From: JBFMGD01 sp040751775
GTDB taxonomy: Bacteria > Bacillota > Dethiobacteria > DTU022
NCBI GenBank assembly: GCA_040751775.1
Contig: JBFMGD010000027.1
Span: forward strand, 1-37,190
DNA length: 37,190 nt
Direction of reading: 5' to 3'
This document shows positions 33,380 through 37,190 of the stretch, piece after piece. The notes under the pieces were generated by a model. That model searched no databases. It was not told the origin of the DNA and saw nothing but the letters and a program-made list of their open reading frames with translations. Numbering within the stretch: position 1 is the stretch's first letter; every line of letters starts with the position of its first letter. The position numbers were made by a program, and so were the translations under genes.

Positions 33380-33684
33380 AAACTGTTAACCCGTCCCCAC
33401 GGTTCCGCGGCTAAATATTTTCGCCGGTTCTCTCAATCCGATTTACGACCTCTGACTTCCGACTTCCGAACAGCACCTTCACTATCCTGCCGATAATGGT
33501 AAAAAACGTCGAAAGGGCAGGAACAATTCCAATTAAATAATAAATTATGTTTGTCTAAGAAGGATTTGTACTTTTTTTGTAGAACTTTACCGATTAACAT
33601 AATTAAGGAAAAAAGAAGACCATTATGTTAAATGTTATTCAGCTCTTCCGAGCGGCAAGGGTGGTTAGATCGTATATAAAGTTG

Positions 33685-33710
33685 CAAAACAAAATGAGCA
33701 AAGCCGTTAG
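33685..33710 (+). promoter_or_regulatory. Sigma-28-like promoter of the flgB operon
   Basis: CAAA (33685-33688), 14-nt spacer, GCCGTTAG (33703-33710). The expected start near 33717 falls just before the first base of the c-di-GMP riboswitch, which supports it. A vegetative candidate (TTGTAG with TAATTA 17 nt later) lies farther upstream near 33578-33606. Confidence 0.5.
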
Positions 33711-33721
33711 AATCAATAGGA

Positions 33722-33800
33722 TTGAAAAAGGCAAACCCGCTGAAAAGCGGGGGCGCAAAGCCATGGGTCCTGATTTGCCAGGATTGCCAGGTTGCCGGTC
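33722..33800 (+). promoter_or_regulatory. c-di-GMP-I (GEMM) riboswitch before flgB
   Basis: Conserved elements in order: GGCAAACC (33730-33737), a hairpin CCGC-TGAAAA-GCGG, then GGCGCAAAGCCATGGGTCC, and GCCAGGTTGCCGG at 33786-33798. These are the core of the GEMM-I aptamer. The segment CAGGTTGCC (33788-33796) is also exactly complementary to GGCAACCTG in the downstream terminator (33849-33857). Ligand binding should hold this strand in the aptamer and let the terminator form, so high c-di-GMP should turn the flgB operon off. A c-di-GMP-I OFF switch upstream of flgB is known from Clostridioides difficile. Confidence 0.9.
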
Positions 33801-33844
33801 TAAAGACTCAAGGGTAGTCGGGCTAATATTGCCGCCTTTACCCG

Positions 33845-33877
33845 GCGAGGCAACCTGTGGTTGTCTCGCTTATTTTT
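33845..33877 (+). terminator. Riboswitch-controlled terminator before flgB
   Basis: GCGAGGCAACC (33845-33855) and GGTTGTCTCGC (33859-33869) form an 11-bp stem with one G-U pair and a three-base loop, followed by TTATTTTT. It ends 19 bases before the flgB start and overlaps the antiterminator pairing of the riboswitch. Confidence 0.9.
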
Positions 33878-33896
33878 GGGAGCAGGGGGTGCGCAA

Positions 33897-34301
33897 ATGT
33901 TTCTTTTTGGTGACAGCACGTTGTTCCGGTTGGGGAAGGGGCTTGATGCCGCCGCGCTGCGCCAGCGTGTAATCGCCCATAATCTGGCCAATTTGAACAC
34001 GCCCGGTTTTAAGCGATCGGCTGTAACATTTGAAGAAACCCTCTCCCGGGCCAAAGATGCCGCCGGATTGCCTTTAGCGCGCACTCATGAGCGGCACCTG
34101 CGGCAGACCGCGGCACCGGCAGCGGAGCCCCGGGTGACTACTGAAACGGATACTTACCGCCGGATAGACGGGAACAACGTCGATATTGAACAGGAGATGT
34201 TGGAAATGGTGGCCAACCAGCTGCGCTACAACAGTTACGTCCAGCAGGTTAACAGCCGTTTCAATAACTGGCGTTATGTGATCAACGAAGGGAGGCGCTA
34301 A
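33897..34301 (+). CDS. flgB: Flagellar basal-body rod protein FlgB
   Basis: A 134-residue proximal rod protein. The N-terminal rod motif NLANLNTPGFKR is at residues 30-41 and the C-terminus EMVANQLRYNSYVQQVNSRF is typical. It is exported through the flagellar secretion system. The start is ATG at 33897 after an AGGGGGTG site; upstream sequence in the same frame belongs to the terminator. It is the first gene of the flgB-flgC-fliE-fliF-fliG run, all under the riboswitch. Confidence 0.94.
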   Translation: MFLFGDSTLFRLGKGLDAAALRQRVIAHNLANLNTPGFKRSAVTFEETLSRAKDAAGLPLARTHERHLRQTAAPAAEPRVTTETDTYRRIDGNNVDIEQEMLEMVANQLRYNSYVQQVNSRFNNWRYVINEGRR

Positions 34302-34303
34302 AC

Positions 34304-34732
34304 TTGAACCTGTTTACTTCGTTTCAAATTTCGGGCTCAGCCCTGACCGCGGAAAAGCTGCGCCTGGATGTGATCGCCGGCAATATCGCCAATATGAGCA
34401 CCACGCGCACGGCCGCGGGAGGACCGTACCGGCGGCGCACGGTGGCTTTCGCCGAGGATCTGGCCGCTTCGCGGGGCCGGAACGACAGCGTATCTTTTCA
34501 CGGCAGGGGGGTGCGCGTAGATCGCATCTATGCCGATCATCGCCCGCCGCAGCTGGTGTTCGACCCCGATCATCCCGATGCCGGCGAGGACGGTTACGTG
34601 CGCTATCCCAATATCGAGTTGGCGAAGGAAATGACCGATATGATCACAGCCCTGCGCTCTTACGAAGCCAACACCACGGCGGTGAACACGGCGAAAAGCC
34701 TCTACCTGAAGGCTTTGGAAATCGGACGCTAA
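34304..34732 (+). CDS. flgC: Flagellar basal-body rod protein FlgC
   Basis: A 142-residue rod protein. NIANMSTTRTAAGGPYRRR is the FlgC form of the rod motif, and the C-terminus (EMTDMITALRSYEANTTAVN) is conserved. The start is TTG at 34304, 7 nt after GGGAGG (34291-34296) at the end of flgB; no ATG fits. Confidence 0.95.
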   Translation: MNLFTSFQISGSALTAEKLRLDVIAGNIANMSTTRTAAGGPYRRRTVAFAEDLAASRGRNDSVSFHGRGVRVDRIYADHRPPQLVFDPDHPDAGEDGYVRYPNIELAKEMTDMITALRSYEANTTAVNTAKSLYLKALEIGR

Positions 34733-34756
34733 GTTTAAGGAGGGAACATCTTAAAA

Positions 34757-35059
34757 ATGGAAGCGATTACACAAACCGCCCTGACCGCGCCGGGACGTCT
34801 TTCGATCCGGCCCGCGGCCGCCGCGCAAGGTGAAGATGAATCCTCTTTCGCCGGCACCCTGCGGGAGGCCTTAAGCGAGGTCAACCGGCTCCAACGGGAG
34901 GCGGATCAGGCTACGCTGGATCTGATGTCCGGCGACCTGGACAACCTGCACCAGGTGCTGATCAAGACCGAAGAGGCCCAGTTGGCTCTGCAGTTTACCG
35001 TCCAGGTCGTGAGCAAAGTACTGCAGGCTTACCAGGATATATCGCGGATGCAGGTTTAG
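34757..35059 (+). CDS. fliE: Flagellar hook-basal body protein FliE
   Basis: A 100-residue protein joining the MS ring to the rod, the standard length. The C-terminal region LHQVLIKTEEAQLALQFTVQV is diagnostic. The start ATG follows AAGGAGG (34737-34743) at the rather long distance of 13 nt. After it, 99 bases of repeats intervene before fliF, although the genes are expected to be in one operon. Confidence 0.94.
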   Translation: MEAITQTALTAPGRLSIRPAAAAQGEDESSFAGTLREALSEVNRLQREADQATLDLMSGDLDNLHQVLIKTEEAQLALQFTVQVVSKVLQAYQDISRMQV

Positions 35060-35060
35060 C

Positions 35061-35096
35061 AAGAGGCATGAAGCAAGAGCTAAGAGGCAAGAAATA
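35061..35096. repeat. Purine-rich dispersed repeat, copy 2
   Basis: A G/A-rich stretch of about 36 bases directly after the fliE stop that matches the stretch after lysA (10573-10608) at about four bases in five, with the same block order (CAAGAG, GAAGCA, TAAGA). It interrupts the fliE-fliF spacing. Confidence 0.5.
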
Positions 35097-35122
35097 CGGG
35101 GGAGTTTGCATATCCGCCGTAG

Positions 35123-35142
35123 GGGCACAGCGTGCTGTGCCC
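35123..35142. repeat. GGGGCACA-type hairpin before fliF
   Basis: GGGCACAG (35123-35130) and CTGTGCCC (35135-35142) form an 8-bp stem with loop CGTG. The theme matches the hairpin at 13975-14001. It lies seven bases before the fliF ribosome site and so could influence fliF translation. Confidence 0.55.
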
Positions 35143-35158
35143 GGCACAAGGAGAAGGG

Positions 35159-36703
35159 GTGCTGGCTTTGGCCGAAGAGAGCAGCGGACAATCACCTTAT
35201 AACGCCGCCGAAAGCAGGCTGGGTTCGTTGTGGAAAAACTTGAATAAACCGGCCCGGTCCGGCATTATCGCCATTGGCGTGATCACCGCGCTGGTGATTA
35301 TCTGGCTGGCCGGCACCAGCCTTATCCCCTCGCCCATGGAAGTGCTCTTTCACCGCCTGGATCCGCTGCAAGCCCAGAAAGTGGTCCAGAAGCTGGATGA
35401 AAGCGGTATCACTTACCGGCTTGCCGACGACGGCACCACGATCATGGTGCCGCGCGACCAGCGGGATCGCCTGCGCCTGACCCTGTCGCCCGACCTTTAC
35501 GCGCAGGGCGCCGGCTTTGCCCTATTTGAGAATAACGGCCTGGTGGCCAGCGATTTTGAGCGGCGGGTGCAGTGGCAGGTGGCCCTGGAAGAAGAGTTGC
35601 GCCGGACCATCACCAGTATCGAGGCGGTGGAACAAGCGCGGGTACACCTGGTTATTCCCGAGGGCAGCTTGTTCTTACGGGAACGGGGCACGCCCTCCGC
35701 TTCCGTATTCTTGCGCATGGGCCCCCTGGCCTCCCTGAGTGAGGCCCAAGTCCGGGGTATCCTCAGCCTGGTGGCCGGCAGCGTGGAAGGGCTGCTGCCT
35801 GAAAATGTAACCATCGTCGATTCAAGCGGCAATATCTTATTTGACGCTTTCTCCGCCATGGGTGGAGCGACCGTATCAGGGGCGGTGGAGGACCAGCTGA
35901 AGCTGAAGCGGCAGTTCGAACGGGAGCTGGAAAACCGCTTGCGTGCCGTGTTGGAACAGGTTTACGGACCCGGCAGCGCGCTGGCCATGGTATCGGCGGA
36001 GCTGGATTTTGATACGCGGGAGACAACGGTGATCACCTATGACGACGAGCCGGTCAGCCGCTCCACCCATCTTGTCGAAGAGCACTCCGAGGGGACAGGC
36101 GTAACTGCCGGAGAAACCGGCGAGCCCAACATCCCCGGTTATGATGGCATTGCCGGCGGCAGCGGCGACTACTCCTACGAGCGGATTGAAGAGATTGTGA
36201 ACTACGAGATCAGTGAAACCCGTGAATATATCGCCGCGGCGCCGGGCCAGGTGATGCGCCTTTCCACCGCGATAGTGATTGACCGGCCAACCGTCAGTCC
36301 GGCGGTGGCGGAGCAGGTATCCGCCCTGGTCACTTCAGCTCTCGGCCTGGATAAGGCGCGGGGCGATACCGTCAACGTGCAGATGCTTCCGTTTGAAACC
36401 ACCTGGCGTGAAGGATGGGACGATGCGCCGGTGGAAACGGTGCTGTCGATTTACTATTATTGGGCCGCCGGGTTGGTTCTGCTGCTGGTACTGTTGTTGG
36501 GAATTATTCTGCTGAGCAGGCTGGCTCGATCCCGGCGCCGGGCAGAAGAGAAACTGATCGGTGAAAATACGCCGGTGATGGAGAAACCGGTGGAGACTCC
36601 CCTTACGGAGGAAGAGAAGTGGCACAAGCAGGTGCGCCGTTTGGCGGATGAAGAGCCGGCGGGTGTGGCCAGTTTGATCAAAACCTGGCTGGTGGAGGAG
36701 TAA
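35159..36703 (+). CDS. fliF: Flagellar MS-ring protein FliF
   Basis: The membrane ring on which the motor is built. About 514 residues, near the usual 520-560. There are two transmembrane helices, at about residues 33-53 and 440-460 (LVLLLVLLLGIILLS), with the ring-building domains between them (LRRTITSIEAVEQARVHLV, SVFLRM). The start is uncertain: GTG at 35159 lies 4 nt after AAGGAG (35149-35154), and TTG at 35168 lies 9 nt after AAGGGG. A possible GTG at 35132 lies inside the hairpin and is unlikely. The cytoplasmic tail, which binds FliG, is acidic and conserved in outline. Confidence 0.95.
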   Translation: MLALAEESSGQSPYNAAESRLGSLWKNLNKPARSGIIAIGVITALVIIWLAGTSLIPSPMEVLFHRLDPLQAQKVVQKLDESGITYRLADDGTTIMVPRDQRDRLRLTLSPDLYAQGAGFALFENNGLVASDFERRVQWQVALEEELRRTITSIEAVEQARVHLVIPEGSLFLRERGTPSASVFLRMGPLASLSEAQVRGILSLVAGSVEGLLPENVTIVDSSGNILFDAFSAMGGATVSGAVEDQLKLKRQFERELENRLRAVLEQVYGPGSALAMVSAELDFDTRETTVITYDDEPVSRSTHLVEEHSEGTGVTAGETGEPNIPGYDGIAGGSGDYSYERIEEIVNYEISETREYIAAAPGQVMRLSTAIVIDRPTVSPAVAEQVSALVTSALGLDKARGDTVNVQMLPFETTWREGWDDAPVETVLSIYYYWAAGLVLLLVLLLGIILLSRLARSRRRAEEKLIGENTPVMEKPVETPLTEEEKWHKQVRRLADEEPAGVASLIKTWLVEE

Positions 36704-36712
36704 GTAGAAGCG

Positions 36713-37190
36713 GTGCAAAGAACGAAGCGCATGACCGGCCTTAAAAAGACGGCAATCTTCTTGCTGGCTCTTGGACCGACTCTTTCGGCAAAGGTGCTGA
36801 AGCATTTCAGTGATGAAGATATCGAGAAGATCAGCGTGGAGATTGCCAACACCACCCGGGTGGATAAGGAAAGCCTGGACGAGGTTCTGGAAGAATTTTC
36901 GGCTATCCACAAGGCCCGCCAGTATATCCTCAAGGGAGGATACGATTCGGCCAAGGAGATCTTGGAGCGGACCCTGGGGCCCCAGAAAGCGGCCGAAGTA
37001 ATGCGCCGGCTGAAGGAGACCAGTAAAGTAAAGCCGTTTACCTTCGTGCGCAACGCCGACGCCAAGCAGCTGGTCAACCTGATCAGCCAGGAACACCCCC
37101 AGACCATCGCTTTTATCCTGTCGTACCTTGATTCGGCACAGGCGGCGATGGTGATATCGGAGCTGCCGCAGGAGATTCAGAGCGATATCG
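36713..37190 (+). CDS. fliG: Flagellar motor switch protein FliG, 3' partial
   Basis: The first 159 residues of FliG, the rotor protein that works against the stator; the rest lies beyond the window. The start region MTGLKKTAIFLLALGP and the middle-domain motif EHPQTIAFILSYL (residues 119-131) are diagnostic. The start is GTG at 36713, 13 nt after GGAGGAG at the end of fliF, or ATG at 36731. The frame is open to the last base. Confidence 0.94.
   Translation, partial: MQRTKRMTGLKKTAIFLLALGPTLSAKVLKHFSDEDIEKISVEIANTTRVDKESLDEVLEEFSAIHKARQYILKGGYDSAKEILERTLGPQKAAEVMRRLKETSKVKPFTFVRNADAKQLVNLISQEHPQTIAFILSYLDSAQAAMVISELPQEIQSDI

Noticed and set aside
33489..33496. Perfect GCCGATAA sigma-28 -10 box
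   Set aside because: No TAAA-like box lies 14-16 bases upstream, and it is far from the riboswitch; not called as a promoter.
33625..33972. Open frame running through the c-di-GMP riboswitch
   Set aside because: It overlaps the aptamer, the terminator and the flgB start; the protein has no recognisable pattern.
1..37190. CRISPR array, tRNA or rRNA genes, transposase genes
   Set aside because: No regularly spaced direct repeats, no cloverleaf candidates and no transposase or integrase motifs were found on either strand.

Overview
The window looks like a chromosome segment from an anaerobic, flagellated Gram-positive bacterium, most like the Peptococcaceae/Desulfotomaculum-Pelotomaculum group of the Bacillota. 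The signs are an Hdr/Flx-type electron-transfer operon, the LL-diaminopimelate aminotransferase route to lysine, a T-box leader, CsrA/FliW control of flagellin, purine-rich Shine-Dalgarno sites and frequent TTG/GTG starts. Base composition is GC-rich by eye (not computed). The group assignment is inference; there is no rRNA gene in the window.

Layout. (1) 1-5116: an HdrA-like flavoprotein (5' end cut by the window), an MvhD-like subunit, two iron-sulfur proteins and a FAD/NAD(P) reductase, all tightly coupled and closed by a strong terminator. They form a cytoplasmic complex that probably links NAD(P)H to low-potential ferredoxin and a disulfide acceptor. (2) 5227-8986: a minus-strand membrane-anchored M28 peptidase, a divergent secreted serpin (probably a lipoprotein) and an RseC-like membrane protein. 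(3) 8987-15391: lysine/aspartate-family genes lysA (behind a structured leader with its own terminator), dapF, dapL, asd and lysC. (4) 15508-17878: a beta-ureidopropionase-like nitrilase and a dihydropyrimidinase, i.e. the last two steps of reductive pyrimidine breakdown. (5) 17884-20451: a 95-nt palindromic element, then a sigma-A promoter, a T-box with an apparent tyrosine specifier, and aroF-tyrA.

(6) 20897-37190: a motility block. An HD-GYP c-di-GMP phosphodiesterase, a ComFB-family protein and FapA lead into flgM-flgN-flgK-flgL-fliW-csrA-flaG-fliC-fliD-(broken gene)-fliS-fliT-like. After about 500 nt comes flgB-flgC-fliE-fliF-fliG, running off the right end. Sigma-28-like promoters are visible before flgM and fliC and at the head of the flgB leader. 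That leader carries a clear c-di-GMP-I (GEMM) riboswitch. A 9-bp segment of its 3' end can pair either within the aptamer or with the first strand of a terminator, which predicts an OFF switch for basal-body genes when c-di-GMP is high.

The most striking single feature is FliD, the flagellar cap protein. It carries an inserted domain of about 165 residues resembling a discoidin/F5-8 type C (CBM32-like) carbohydrate-binding fold. With the c-di-GMP enzyme, a possible c-di-GMP receptor and the riboswitch, this suggests a c-di-GMP-controlled flagellum with an adhesive tip. Intergenic spaces also carry several families of short palindromic repeats (GGGGACA and GGGGCAC types) and a purine-rich dispersed repeat, but no transposase gene is present.
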